Assembly (NCBI RefSeq): GCF_033807575.1
Contig: NC_084719.1
Coordinates: 2,046,001 to 2,110,000, forward strand
DNA: 64,000 nt
From: Cydia pomonella
Taxonomy: Eukaryota > Arthropoda > Insecta > Lepidoptera > Tortricidae
Direction of reading: 5' to 3'
The notes under the pieces are model-generated. The model saw only the letters and a list, made by a program, of their open reading frames with translations, had not been told where the DNA came from and did not search any database. Positions 47,658 to 57,155 of the stretch are shown here, piece after piece. The position numbers were made by a program, and so were the translations under genes. Numbering within the stretch: position 1 is the stretch's first letter; each line of letters opens with the position of its first letter.

Positions 47658-48264
47658 TCACTGAAATCTTTTGATAATTTTAATGGAGCTACTCGGAACT
47701 GAAGGTGGCATCGGGGTTGTTGTAGGCTCAGGAACTCTGTATGGAATAGTAGGTTCCGCAGAATTCGAATCATCGGCTGTGCTGAGTTGTCTTAGAACTG
47801 AAGGTGGCATCGGGGTTGTTGTAGGCTCAGGAACTCTGTATGGAACAGTAGGTTCCGCAGAATTCGAATCATCGGTTGTGCTGAGTTGTCTTAGAACTGG
47901 AGGTGGCATCGCGGTTGTTGTAGTTATTATAATTTCCTTTGGAAAAGTAATTGATGTCTTCATCGCTTCAAGTTTTTCATTAGTAACAGAATCTGATACC
48001 ATAGTCTTGTCGGAAGATAAAAGATTGACAACCGCACTGGCGACTGGTTCTTCATAACTTGTCTTCTCTTCATAAGGAATTGAATATGCTTGGGCACCTA
48101 GAACAATAAAACAACACTAAATATCTATCTACTAAAATTATTTACAAGTCAAAGGGTGAAGACACATATGATATTAAATATAGCTTATTTAAATTAAATA
48201 AATACTTACATGATAAAATGAGTAGAGCTACGGACAGCCCGAGAGTGCTCTTGGCAGCCAACAT
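47658..48264 (-). CDS. Secreted Pro/Thr-rich repeat protein
   Basis: Two exons: 48,264-48,210 (ends TTATCAT|GTAAGT) and 48,097-47,658 (after TTGTTCTAG), in phase, giving 164 residues. Exon 1 encodes nearly the whole signal peptide (M-L-A-A-K-S-T-L-G-L-S-V-A-L-L-I-L-S then C-A-Q-A from exon 2). After about 70 residues come two near-identical 33-residue repeats (P-P-x-V-L-R-Q-L-S-T ... P-E-P-T-T-T-P-M) and the start of a third. The high Thr/Pro content suggests O-glycosylation. The repeat is almost unmutated at DNA level (two units of 99 bp, about 47,698-47,895), so it is recent. No known family is recognised; extracellular location is inferred from the signal peptide. Confidence 0.75.
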
Positions 48265-48570
48265 GGTTCCTGGTCCAAGTACGAATGTGGCTTCTCTCAA
48301 CGGCTGGCCGTTGATAAAGCAGTTTATTTCCTGCTCTACGTATCCTTATCATAGTGTGACTCTCCGCTTGACAGGATATCCTATGATACGTTAACGTTCA
48401 AAACAGAAAAACCACCACTACAGTGGATTTATTAGAACTAGAGCAATTAAAAGTTGTTGTTTTGCTGTAGAGTCAAATTCTTAAGGCATAACTAGGAAGA
48501 ACTAAGAACAGTCTTAAAGATATGAGTGTTACGACTACTAAATTCAAACATTTGTAAAATATTTGTAAAT

Positions 48571-48840
48571 TCAAAAACTCTGAGGTTTTTGAATAGCTTC
48601 TTCATCTAGTGCAGCTTCTACAAACTCGACATTGGACTTGTAAGCGAATTCTAGTCCCAAAGGTTGCAGCTTGGCTTCAGCAGTTGGGATGAACGGCAGT
48701 GAGACAGATCGAGTCAGCGAATTCTTGGATCGTTTTCCAAATAAGAAACACGAGCAATAAAGCTCCTTGTAGTTGGTAGACTTGTTGTTCACTTTTTTAT
48801 CAGTTTTGGGCAGTGTCCGTTTACTGATGCATTCAGTCAT
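48571..48840 (-). CDS. Unrecognised small basic protein (89 residues)
   Basis: Start at ATG 48,840 (M-T-E-C-I-S-K-R), 56 bases after the acceptor TCTTTTCAG at 48,897; an upstream frame extension has no ATG. Non-coding exon 1 ends ATTG|GTAAGT at 49,081, with a TATA box ACTATAAATTC at about 49,165-49,175. Lys/Ser-rich first half, Y-C-S-C-F-L-F-G-K-R near residue 30, acidic tail. The C-x-C plus K-R-x-K/N-x-x-x-x-R pattern is faintly like the 50.2 kb protein (C-Y-C-A-E-C-C-S-T-K-R). No signal peptide. It is divergent to the 49.7 kb gene. Function unknown. Confidence 0.55.
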   Translation of the reverse strand: MTECISKRTLPKTDKKVNNKSTNYKELYCSCFLFGKRSKNSLTRSVSLPFIPTAEAKLQPLGLEFAYKSNVEFVEAALDEEAIQKPQSF

Positions 48841-49677
48841 TTTTTTGGATGTTGCGTTCGGGCGTAGAAATAATATTGAACCCGGAATGTCCAAACCTGA
48901 AAAGATTCAAAAATTCATTTGAATTCTTGTAACAAATCTAAGATAAGTCACCAGAAATATTCAGAATGGAATACAAAAAAAGTTTGGTTTGAATCAGGAT
49001 TTGAGAACTTAATTTACCAAAACTATCAATAAAACATTTTAACTTATTTGAAGCAGGGAGTACTAGTATAAAAAACTTACCAATAAATTTCTCGTCGGAC
49101 TGTCACTAAAGTCTTTACAGTAACACCACACAATTGATACAATTTGATGATACCTTTAAACTTTGAATTTATAGTATTTGAGAATCAAAAAAAATCGAGT
49201 CAACATTTTAACGGTATTTTGAGATTGAGGATACAATTTACAATGAAAATTACACTGCGGTGTATTTTTACGACATTGCAGGACAACGCATCAAAACAAA
49301 CTCGTAAAAGAAGTAATAAATGATACTACCGTATCAAATTAAACCTTTCGAATTCATCAAAATACTTCTTTTAATAACGCGCATGAGTAAAATGACCCTA
49401 CCCTATTAGTGTTAATTACTAATATTTACGATACTGTTATTGCAATACGGAAAATGCGCAGTTGGTAAATCAAATATAGGCTAGTGAACTCACAATTCAA
49501 TGACCGATCGATAATGCCTTTGTCCAATCAACTGGTCATTGGTCATAAGATATTTACAGCAGAATACTTTATGAGCGCATGCTTATCAATGAGTCCCTTT
49601 TTGTAGAAAGTTAGCAGACTTATTTTAATAAAGGTTTTAAGAGCTCGAATATCATTTGTATCGATTAATTACTAAAA

Positions 49678-49956
49678 ATGATTAGGTCTCTACTCTATCG
49701 ACATCATAAGGCCCGTTTACATGAGATTCCCTTTCACTGCGTGCCATCTTTAGTTGTGAAAAATAACAAGCGGTTACTAATCATTCGTTACTTAGAAATT
49801 CACCGTTTGACTACTTTCGTTCGCGCTTATGTTAAGCGCCTTCCACTTAATGATCAGCAAGAGCAATTATTGCTCAGCCTAGGCCTTTCATATTTAGTTC
49901 CGCTAGGATTCTCCATTTTGTTGTTTTTTATATGTTCGGACAACGTAATACCGTAG
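49678..49956 (+). CDS. Unrecognised 92-residue protein with hydrophobic C-terminus, tentative family N member 2
   Basis: Intronless, ATG at 49,678. The first half is basic (R-H-H-K-A-R; K-N-N-K-R); residues about 68-86 form a hydrophobic segment (L-S-Y-L-V-P-L-G-F-S-I-L-L-F-F-I) that could be one membrane helix. It is the same length as the 55.8 kb protein and carries L-P-L-N-D-Q-Q-E-Q-L-L-L-S-L, loosely matching L-F-L-G-N-T-P-E-E-F-A-S-T-S-L there. A weak TATA-like TTTTAATAAAGG lies near 49,622. A plus-strand AATAAA is at 50,180. It is head-to-head with the 48.6 kb gene. Function unknown; relationship tentative. Confidence 0.45.
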   Translation: MIRSLLYRHHKARLHEIPFHCVPSLVVKNNKRLLIIRYLEIHRLTTFVRAYVKRLPLNDQQEQLLLSLGLSYLVPLGFSILLFFICSDNVIP

Positions 49957-50188
49957 ACAAAGGAGCTATGCATGTCACTGAAATGAGAACAGAGTCATGA
50001 CGTTGATTGGCGTAGCAACAATGATTAAGGTGACAGGACTTACTTATCTGCTGACTATTTTCTTAAAGATATAGAAAAACTCGTGCTGGTAAGGTTCATT
50101 ATCATTTATCACTATCATATAAGAGATAAGGTTGTAAATGATTTCACTAGATGAAATATAAATAGAGGAATGAAATTATAAATAAAAA

Positions 50189-51157
50189 TTAACATTTTGT
50201 GTTTATTTTGTTCGACGACCGGGCATTTTCTTGATTTTTTCTTTTCGTGGAGCAGCATTCAGCACAATAACAGGTACTGTTGTTAATTTTCCAATGGTCT
50301 TTTGGATTTGTCTGTAGATAAGCACGTAACACAGGGTATTTATTTTCATAAGAATTGGAACTCTGTGAACAAACAAAAGTAATTAGTCTTTCTTGTATAA
50401 TTAGTAGTTTTTTGGTGCTTTGTGCGATAACGAATGATAAGACCGCATATAATAAATCAGTAATGAGAATAGATTTACATTAATTACTCACTGTGCACAG
50501 ATGAAGTGACGTAATCGCTATTTGAAATATTCTAAAAAAGTTTGAAAATCCAAAAGTGCACGCCTCATAGCGGTCATTTAAATGAAGTTTGTTAAAAAAT
50601 TTCATTCAAAGTTCTTGATAATGAAATGACAACAAGAAAAAATATCAATTCAAGTTTAGCGCCAATTTTTGAGATAAAATTTACACAGCACATGCGCCGA
50701 TCTCAACTTTTCACATAAGGCCTAGAGTTATTTTCAATTAACTTCAAATTATATTCTATGTGATAGATACATTATTCACATTATCCTATAAGTAAAAAAA
50801 GTCAATTTGAGTGTCGTAAAAACGGCTTTTCTTGACATCTCGAGAGTAGAACACTACTTCAACGTTCCGATTATGAGGCGTGCAGTTCGATTTTCAGGTT
50901 AAACATTTCAGTGTTGTTTACGAGTATGGCTATGGTTTTTGAACCCGAATAATATTAACATATACATAATTACATTACATGGCAGGCATTATTTGACTAC
51001 CGAAACACTATAAATAAATGAATATGATGTGTATATATAGAATTGAAAATGCAGGTTACGAAATTTTCACTAACCTTCAGTTTCATCTCTTGTCTTAGTA
51101 CAGTTAAAAAATGGCTGTACTTACAATATTTTCCTGAGTTTTGGTTGATAAATCCAT
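50189..51157 (-). CDS. Small spliced Cys-containing protein (68 residues)
   Basis: Found from splice sites, since neither coding exon stands alone as a long frame. Coding parts are 51,157-51,125 (M-D-L-S-T-K; donor AATATT|GTAAGT) and 50,362-50,189 (acceptor TTGTTCACAG), joined in phase with a large intron. The full exon 2 starts at 51,201 (acceptor CTATTTTCAG); non-coding exon 1 ends ACTACCG|GTAAAT at 51,353 with a TATA-like AGTATATTTT near 51,418. The protein is polar, with a Cys cluster C-Y-C-A-E-C-C near residue 43 that could bind a metal. It is divergent to the 51.9 kb gene. Its 3' end overlaps the poly(A) region of the 49.7 kb gene. Unknown family. Confidence 0.5.
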
Positions 51158-51797
51158 TATTACGGGCTCTTTCTAGATGACCAGTTGACGAGGAGAAGAA
51201 TCTGAAAATAGACAGAAGAAATAAAAAATGGAAATTTTGGAATGGCGACAAGAAATCTAGGCTGAATAGAAAGAATGTTTTCATTAAGAGTTTGTGATAT
51301 TTTATGTCATACACTCAAATGATTTATATGATAAAAAAAAAATGAAATTTACCGGTAGTTGTTTTCGAGAATACTTGCAAGAATGATTGCAGACGTTAAT
51401 GCGCTTCAACGGTGAAAATATACTGTTCAACTATTTTTAAGCCGCTCGCATTTAAGCAAAATTATCAGCGGTCGAGTCAAGAACAGTAGTCATTCGAATG
51501 TGGCAGATATTAATAAACCCACATGCGCAGGCAAAGTAATTTATTGCAGCTGGAGAGTTCAACATTTGGTTCGAATGATTAGAGAATAGTCTAATGCTAG
51601 TTACATCTTAATTTTACACGCAGATTTCCATGGAATTATATTTTAGAAATCCATATGAAATATACATTCTAAAGTCACTCCCGCAGTTTATTTTGAAGAC
51701 GTGGTTTATAGAACTCAATATCATAATATGTAAACACCTGTGGGTGTAATACGTGTGGGAGTTTACCCTCCGAATGTACTTTTAATGTCATATACAC

Positions 51798-51841
51798 CTA
51801 TATAAATACGATCATTTAGACCGAGTGTTTTTATTATCAGT
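51798..51841 (+). promoter_or_regulatory. Core promoter of the 51.9 kb gene
   Basis: CTATATAAATACG at 51,799 and ATCAGTC at 51,836-51,842. The same CTATATAAAT occurs in the 53.7 kb promoter on the other strand (about 53,781-53,790). Confidence 0.55.
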
Positions 51842-51905
51842 CTGCATCGCTGCTTTCTCCCGATTACTAGGGTTTGATGTGCTCTCACTTAATCCGCGGT
51901 AAGAA

Positions 51906-52282
51906 ATGGACTTTGAGTACTCATGTTTCCTGCCGATGGAGTGGAATGGTTGTTCAAAACCCTTTCTGAAAACTTTGATAAAAACTGAAGCCACCAAGCA
52001 CTGGAGATCCTGTCGTCGCTTGGAAGGAATGACAATCCGGCTGCAAGATGTCACTGCCGTGCTGGTTTACTATAGCTACTACCCATGGCTGAAGAAACCT
52101 GATGACCTGCAATCGCATCCTGACGAGGGGTACTTTGGAATGAGGATGGAGTGCATAATTTGCTCGATAGGGTGAGTAGATTTCCAAGTCAGCTCAGGTT
52201 TCCTATAACGAAAGAATGTGACGAGCTTCCATTTTGTTCCAGATCCTTCACATGGCCCAGCCGATCCTGCGTTTATGTATGA
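51906..52282 (+). CDS. W-L-K-K / C-x-x-C family protein, member 1
   Basis: Exon 1 from ATG 51,906 to 52,171 (GATAGG|GTGAGT), exon 2 from 52,243 (after TTTGTTCCAG) to the TGA at 52,280-52,282, in phase, 101 residues; AATAAA at 52,289. If unspliced, it stops at 52,172-52,174. It shares L-P-M-E-W (residues 9-13), P-W-L-K-K-P near 68 and Y-F-G-M-R-M-E-C-I-I-C near 80 with V-P-R-E-W, S-W-L-K-K-V and Y-L-S-I-F-V-T-C-V-Y-C of the 57.4 kb protein. The amino-terminal C-x-x-C exon of that protein is not evident here. No signal peptide. The paired Cys could bind zinc, but this is inference. Confidence 0.6.
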
Positions 52283-52299
52283 ATAGTTAATAAAACCCT

Positions 52300-53200
52300 G
52301 CCTGAGCACAGAATTAATCGAAATGGAAATCGTAAATCAAATAGCATTTTATTATCTTGATAACCTCGACAATGTCATACAGATGACCTCCTTATATCCG
52401 CGATGCGCCTCAGCGGTCACATTAACTATATACCTATTAGTGTTTATTGTTTCAGTTTTAAGTAATCAGTAATAAGACTATTTAATCAAGTGAATACAAT
52501 GTTGTCGTAGGCCATAACAGACGGTTAAAACTAGAGGAAAGATGTATGACAAAAGTTACAATTTTTAATATTATTTATATAATTTAACTTTGTGTTAATT
52601 GATTTATTAACTGGTGAAGACATCTTGCTTCTCTTTTACGGCGTTAAACAAAACTATCTCTTTTGTATTTGCCACAGTAAAGCAATAACTACTTCCATTA
52701 GTTTCCCTGAATAAACAACATGATTAGAAATGATTTAACTCCCATAAGGAGCAGTATTTGAAATGATTTGAAATGTTGAAAATTAAATCATTTCTAATCA
52801 TGTTTAGCCCCTTTTAATCATTTCGTTTAATCAGGGTTAGCGAAATAAATTAAAATTCCGAAAAAAAACTCTACAAGAAAATAGTTTATTATATTATCTA
52901 TCATCTTTATACTTAGTTGTGTTATTAATGATATGGGATTGTAAGTTTAATAAAACAATACAATTGAAATTCGAGTTTTATTAGGTAAGATCTATGAATT
53001 ATTATAAGTAACGTTTAAAACCAACGACCATCTTAGTTTTATGTTAGTGTTTACAATTTTACTTCTTAGACAAAAAATTAGATATTAACTTACAAGAGCA
53101 AAGAAACTAGGTTAATATCATCTTAAACACTCAAACAAGAAATTCTTCTCCAAGATATTTCGGAAAAAATCGTTACGCTCATCGCCTTGGACTGAAACTG
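52300..53200. other. Intergenic; 3' UTR of the 53.2 kb gene
   Basis: No gene seen. A minus-strand AATAAA near 52,976-52,982 probably ends the 53.2-53.7 kb transcript. Confidence 0.4.
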
Positions 53201-53201
53201 C

Positions 53202-53695
53202 TCATGACAGTGAAAGATCTGGGTTCCGATTGAAAAGCAAATCCAACTCAGGTCCAAAAGAGTCTTTCAACAAGTTCTCTTTCACAAGATTCCGGCGCTT
53301 GCTCACGCGGGACCAAATTATGCAAAGTTTGTCATGGATTCTTTCCGGCGCAGGCCACAATTTGTTAAGCAGGTCCGTACTTTCCATGTGGATGTAGAAC
53401 TAGAAACAATAGTGTGAAATCAGTATAAGAATGTGTAAAGCAAGTTAATCTTGTCCTTGTCAATACTCACTTCCAAGAGTGTCATAGAGCGACCTCTGGA
53501 ATCCGTTGGCTGACGAGTTGGAGCCGTACGGAATAGCCATGCACACTCTTCCAAATGAAGTGGAGCCAGGCACCAGAAAATCGGGTCCATTGCAGTCAAC
53601 CATCCACCATCAAGATTCTCAGGTTCAGGCCAGTCTTCTTCATATTCAGATTCACAGTCACTGATGAGTTCGTAGTTTGAAATCTCTTGATACAT
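53202..53695 (-). CDS. Unrecognised acidic-then-basic protein, two exons (140 residues)
   Basis: Exons 53,695-53,471 (ends CTTGGAA|GTGAGT) and 53,399-53,202 (after TTGTTTCTAG) join in phase. The start is the ATG of M-Y-Q-E-I-S; upstream in-frame codons have no ATG. The first 40 residues are strongly acidic (D-C-E-S-E-Y-E-E-D-W-P-E-P-E), then a Trp/Cys-containing stretch (W-C-L-A-P-L-H-L-E-E-C-A-W-L-F), then a basic helix-like region (W-S-R-V-S-K-R-R-N-L-V-K-E-N). No signal peptide or membrane segment. TATA CTATATAAAT at about 53,781-53,790 and a TCAGT/TCATT initiator at 53,750-53,757. It differs from its neighbours in having its intron within the coding sequence. Family and function unknown. 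Confidence 0.6.
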
Positions 53696-54180
53696 TGATC
53701 GGTTTGATAAAATAGCCACTTTACCCAGCGATCTCAACTATGACAAAACTGAAATGAGTAAGTATTGAAAATACTTCGATATTTATATAGGTGTTCATGC
53801 ATATTATTCATGTAGAGAATTTCTACGTCGTTCCTTTTGTTAACTAAATTCAAAATTATGTGCAACTGAATACCACTCAATACTCTATCAAAATAAGTAG
53901 ATTTAATTGTCTTTGATTTGATCTCAAAAGGCATATTGATCAATAGTAATCATCAAAGATATGAATTCATTAGAACAATCAAATAGCGCACCGCTTACGT
54001 TATACAGTTCATTGCTCTCTATAAGATCTTATCAGCAGTCACTTATACCAATCTATTTCCGTCCAGAGTACACACTTTGTAAACAAAACTAAAAGTTATT
54101 TTTACACTCATTTATCTTTGTTAGTAAACAATTACACTAATAACTTGTAACATTATCATGAATCATGACGAATTAGCATA

Positions 54181-54552
54181 CTATTCGTCATGCTTGTACA
54201 GAAGTAGGAACTCCCCAACAATGTTAGTTGCCTCATTTAGAGTCGAGTGCAATCTACGTAATATACTGTGCTGTTTAGCCAGCAAACTCTGGTCTGGTGG
54301 GACATCTATCGACGCTAGAGGAAAAGTTTTTGGGACGGCATAATAAGACTCCCGTGACAAACTGGGTTGAGCAACTGGTGCATAAGAAATTTTGACTTGG
54401 GTTGTTTGCTCTGACTCTTCTTTTGGAGACTCTTGTTCTTCAAAAGTGTAAGTACTTGAATTGTTCGATTCACTGTGTTTTTTGAATGAACCAAGCCTGT
54501 TGAAAAGCTTGAAGACGACATTCTTTTTGCTTTTTGATTGGTCAGACTCCAT
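54181..54552 (-). CDS. Small Ser-rich protein, family S member 2
   Basis: A 123-residue protein with all coding sequence in exon 2, which starts at 54,602 (after TTATCCACAG); the putative exon 1 ends GCTTGAG|GTGCAA at 54,672, a weak donor. The amino end N-V-V-F-K-L-F-N-R-L-G-S-F-K-K matches N-A-V-F-R-F-I-R-R-L-S-P-T-K-R of the 56.3 kb protein. The carboxy end I-L-R-R-L-H-S-T-L-N-E-A-T-N-I matches F-L-S-E-L-H-S-S-F-G-N-A-T-K-L there. The middle is low-complexity and diverged. The two conserved ends suggest two short helices joined by a flexible linker. No signal peptide. The TATA region GTATATATCTC is shared with the 56.3 kb gene. Confidence 0.65.
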   Translation of the reverse strand: MESDQSKSKKNVVFKLFNRLGSFKKHSESNNSSTYTFEEQESPKEESEQTTQVKISYAPVAQPSLSRESYYAVPKTFPLASIDVPPDQSLLAKQHSILRRLHSTLNEATNIVGEFLLLYKHDE

Positions 54553-54746
54553 ATTTTCTTGTTCAATATTGTCAGAGCTTTGGTTCCCTTATTCTTCAAT
54601 ACCTGTGGATAAAAAATTAGTCATAAATAACTATTACCTGGATTATATAGAGACAAAGAATACTTTTGCACCTCAAGCTTTCTCAACTTTGTTCTACGAG
54701 ACTTTCGACAGGATATAATATCTCCATTCGGTTTGATGATTGCTTG

Positions 54747-54787
54747 AAGACTGATTAGAACTATGATACTTCGACGAGATATATACT
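54747..54787 (-). promoter_or_regulatory. Core promoter of the 54.2 kb gene
   Basis: Minus-strand CAGTATATATCTCG with TCAGT about 30 bp downstream. The 11-mer GTATATATCTC is identical to the TATA region of the 56.3 kb gene. Confidence 0.55.
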
Positions 54788-55117
54788 GATGCCCAATTGG
54801 ACTTGAATAGGGTCGAGTACCATTTGAGAGTCTCACAATTGCTATAGTCCTTGACTATTAGTTTGTGGAAATCATTTCAATTACAGGACCCGGGTGACGA
54901 TACCAACAGACTTACTAGTACTTTCGACATTGCAATAAGTTGGAAGCGCATTATCATCTTCGACTATGCACCGTTGATACTGTATCTTAAATATAACCTA
55001 CAGGGGTGACTTTGTTTTTGTCGGTAAGCGCGTTAACGTGGTCACTAGAGATAGCTAAATCACGTCATAATGTGATTGGAACTAGATTATTATCAACTTG
55101 CATATGAGCATTTATCG

Positions 55118-55413
55118 TTAACTTGACGCTAAGTTATCTGCAATCACCTAACTAAAAGTCTGGCTGTCAGTGAAGTGCCAACTCACCATAGCAACAGGAG
55201 TTTGGTTGACTAATCTCAGAATATGTGTCACGGATAGCTTCCTTGACATCATCAGAGAGATTAGGTTCTTGGAGATGAAGCAGCCCACATGTGTCAAGAT
55301 CGGACCTCTGATATGGTTCTGGCTAATGGTTCGCTCATCCCGAAGTATTTTGCCTAATCCGTGTGACACATGAGCGCAACCAAAACTAACTAAAAAATTC
55401 AGTTACTTTCCAT
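55118..55413 (-). CDS. Possible cryptic small spliced gene (about 52 residues)
   Basis: Built only from splice-like signals: ATG 55,413 with donor ATGGAAA|GTAACT, exon 55,318-55,187 between ATTAGCCAG and CTATG|GTGAGT, and a last exon 55,137-55,118 after GATTGCAG. The central peptide D-V-K-E-A-I-R-D-T-Y-S-E-I and N-S-C-C-Y looks protein-like. The last intron would be only 49 bp; if it is not removed, the frame ends a few codons later anyway. It would make a head-to-head pair with the 55.8 kb gene, as elsewhere in the island. The evidence is thin. Confidence 0.25.
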
Positions 55414-55783
55414 CGAAATTCTAATGTTCGTTTGTTCTGCCACAAATACTATTTAATGCGATAGGTCATGGATACCGCTTATCGCAAACTCGATTTTGTT
55501 TGCCATAGCGTAAGACTCGTATTATCTAACGAGATATTTCAGTATGATGACTTCGAATGCGAAACATGTGGGCCGCTATTTTTGACCGTGTCATGATTGC
55601 GCATTCACAGTCAATGTTAGCCGAATGTCATTTACCTCTGAAGTTCAATGTTTGTTATTGTTTTTTGTCTAAAATTTCCTGCTTTCGTTTTTTATGACAA
55701 AGAATAGACAATAATGAATGCATTCAACTTTGAAATATTATTGTGGTGGATGACTTCTCAATTACCAACTTAGATACATTGTT

Positions 55784-56062
55784 ATGAAAACATTGCACTG
55801 GGTGTTGCAACATATGTTTCATGAAAAACAAACAACAATATCAATAGAATCAAAGTTTTTTTATTTTCTGGCCAGGATTTACAACATTGCTCGCGACTGG
55901 CAAAAATTTAAACGGGGTGTAAGCTTCCTATTTCTTGGAAACACTCCAGAAGAATTTGCTTCTACCAGTTTGATACGTTTCTGCATTGACCATAGAATTT
56001 ATAATGATTTGGTCAATTTCAAAGGATTTGGATCATTTTGGAATTTTCTTAACTCTAAATAA
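55784..56062 (+). CDS. Unrecognised 92-residue protein, tentative family N member 3
   Basis: Intronless from ATG 55,784 to the TAA at 56,060-56,062; AATAAA at 56,096. Aromatic-rich (K-F-F-Y-F-L-A-R-I-Y; S-F-W-N-F-L), with Trp residues at about 6 and 39, and no signal peptide. It shares length and a loose F-K-x-x-x ... L-x-G-x-x-P-x-x-F pattern with the 40.5 kb protein and, more weakly, with the 49.7 kb protein. One short upstream frame starts at 55,713. It converges with the 56.3 kb gene. Function unknown. Confidence 0.5.
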   Translation: MKTLHWVLQHMFHEKQTTISIESKFFYFLARIYNIARDWQKFKRGVSFLFLGNTPEEFASTSLIRFCIDHRIYNDLVNFKGFGSFWNFLNSK

Positions 56063-56305
56063 TGAAAAAAACAATGCGCATGCATATAAAAACACAATAA
56101 AGTTTACAGCTTAAAATACAATTCTGATAAATCAGCTCCTGAATAGTCGATCAATTTAGCAAATAATTTTGTCACTGCTTTCAATTGGATGCGTGGCACA
56201 TCGTCGTAGTATTACATTCGGGTCAAATGTTCCACTCATGTCAATTATGAGCAATATTTTCTCGCTAAAGTAGGAAGCATATGACGATTTAAATCATTGA
56301 ACAGC

Positions 56306-56743
56306 CTACTTTTTATGATCTCGCAGAGATATGTATTTTTCAAGAAGTTTAGTAGCGTTGCCAAAGCTTGAATGTAACTCGCTGAGAAATTTAAGTTCCA
56401 CAGATGGTTCTTTGTTCAGCGATTGGTTTGATTGAGTTGGAGTAATCCAAGGAGACGGTAGGGAAAGACTACTTTTGCTCGTTGAGTTAGACTTTGACTT
56501 CACATTGAAAGACATATTGGGATCTTCAAAAGGCTTGAACTTTTTGGTCGATGAATCCTTTGCTGAAGCGTCTTGCTTTGTAGCAGACGAAGCACTCAGG
56601 GTAGAAGAACTAGAGCTTGCTGAGGGCATTAAATTACTGTGATACCTTTTGGTGGGGCTGAGGCGTCGAATAAATCTAAAAACTGCGTTCTCAGAAACCT
56701 CTTTCGATCTCTCTGAACTACCAGATGCTTTGCGATCAACCAT
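56306..56743 (-). CDS. Small Ser-rich protein, family S member 3
   Basis: A 145-residue protein. ATG 56,743 lies 60 bases after the acceptor CTTGCAG at 56,804; non-coding exon 1 (about 56,956-56,888) ends GACAAG|GTAAAT. TATA GGGTATATATCTC is at about 56,981-56,992. The start M-V-D-R-K and K-E-V-S link it to the 39.6 kb protein; the N-A-V-F-R box and the L-H-S-S-F-G-N-A-T box link it to the 54.2 kb protein. About a third of the residues are Ser, with Lys between them, so heavy phosphorylation is possible. It is divergent to the 57.4 kb gene with about 0.3 kb between start sites. Function unknown. Confidence 0.7.
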   Translation of the reverse strand: MVDRKASGSSERSKEVSENAVFRFIRRLSPTKRYHSNLMPSASSSSSTLSASSATKQDASAKDSSTKKFKPFEDPNMSFNVKSKSNSTSKSSLSLPSPWITPTQSNQSLNKEPSVELKFLSELHSSFGNATKLLEKYISLRDHKK

Positions 56744-56954
56744 TAGGTGTTTCTACTCAAAAATCCTGGAACGGGTTTCTTCCCTCTTCAAGTGATGGAA
56801 AATCTGCAAGTAAAAACATTATTTATTATCAGAAAGACTCGAATAAATCCTACATGGCAAACTACGGAACATTAGAATTGAATTTACCTTGTCAGCGAAT
56901 TGAGGGCAGAGGACAATTATGTGCAATACATCAATCTCGAACATTGGTCGTGAA

Positions 56955-56992
56955 TGATTGACAATTTGACACTTGCAGTGAGATATATACCC
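56955..56992 (-). promoter_or_regulatory. Core promoter of the 56.3 kb gene
   Basis: Minus-strand GGGTATATATCTCAC followed by AATCATTCACG about 30 bp downstream. Confidence 0.6.
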
Positions 56993-57155
56993 TCGGGTAA
57001 TTATTTCCAATTGAACATCAATGGTGTCGAGTGATACTTGAAATTCCAGATGATTTGTCCAGAAGTGCGTATACCACTTCAATAAAGAATGTAACATGAA
57101 TAACAACGCAGTGCCAATTGGCACCAATAAATTTATTGTTTCAACTCGAGCATGG

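Noticed and set aside
47671..48057. Gly/Val-rich 128-codon plus-strand frame
   Set aside because: It is antisense to the two-exon secreted repeat protein; its repeats are the mirror of the 33-residue repeat.
50216..50350. Alternative frame (M-K-I-N-T-L-C...) in the last exon of the 68-residue gene
   Set aside because: It is open for about 46 codons, but the upstream exon with the ATG joins in the other frame, which gives one continuous protein.
50997..51314. 105-codon minus frame
   Set aside because: It runs through an intron and a short exon in the wrong frame and has no ATG-supported, domain-bearing product.
51812..52054. 80-codon minus frame
   Set aside because: Shadow of the 51.9 kb gene and its leader on the opposite strand.
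55170..55373. 67-codon plus frame
   Set aside because: It starts at GTG and is antisense to the more protein-like minus-strand exon at 55,187-55,318.
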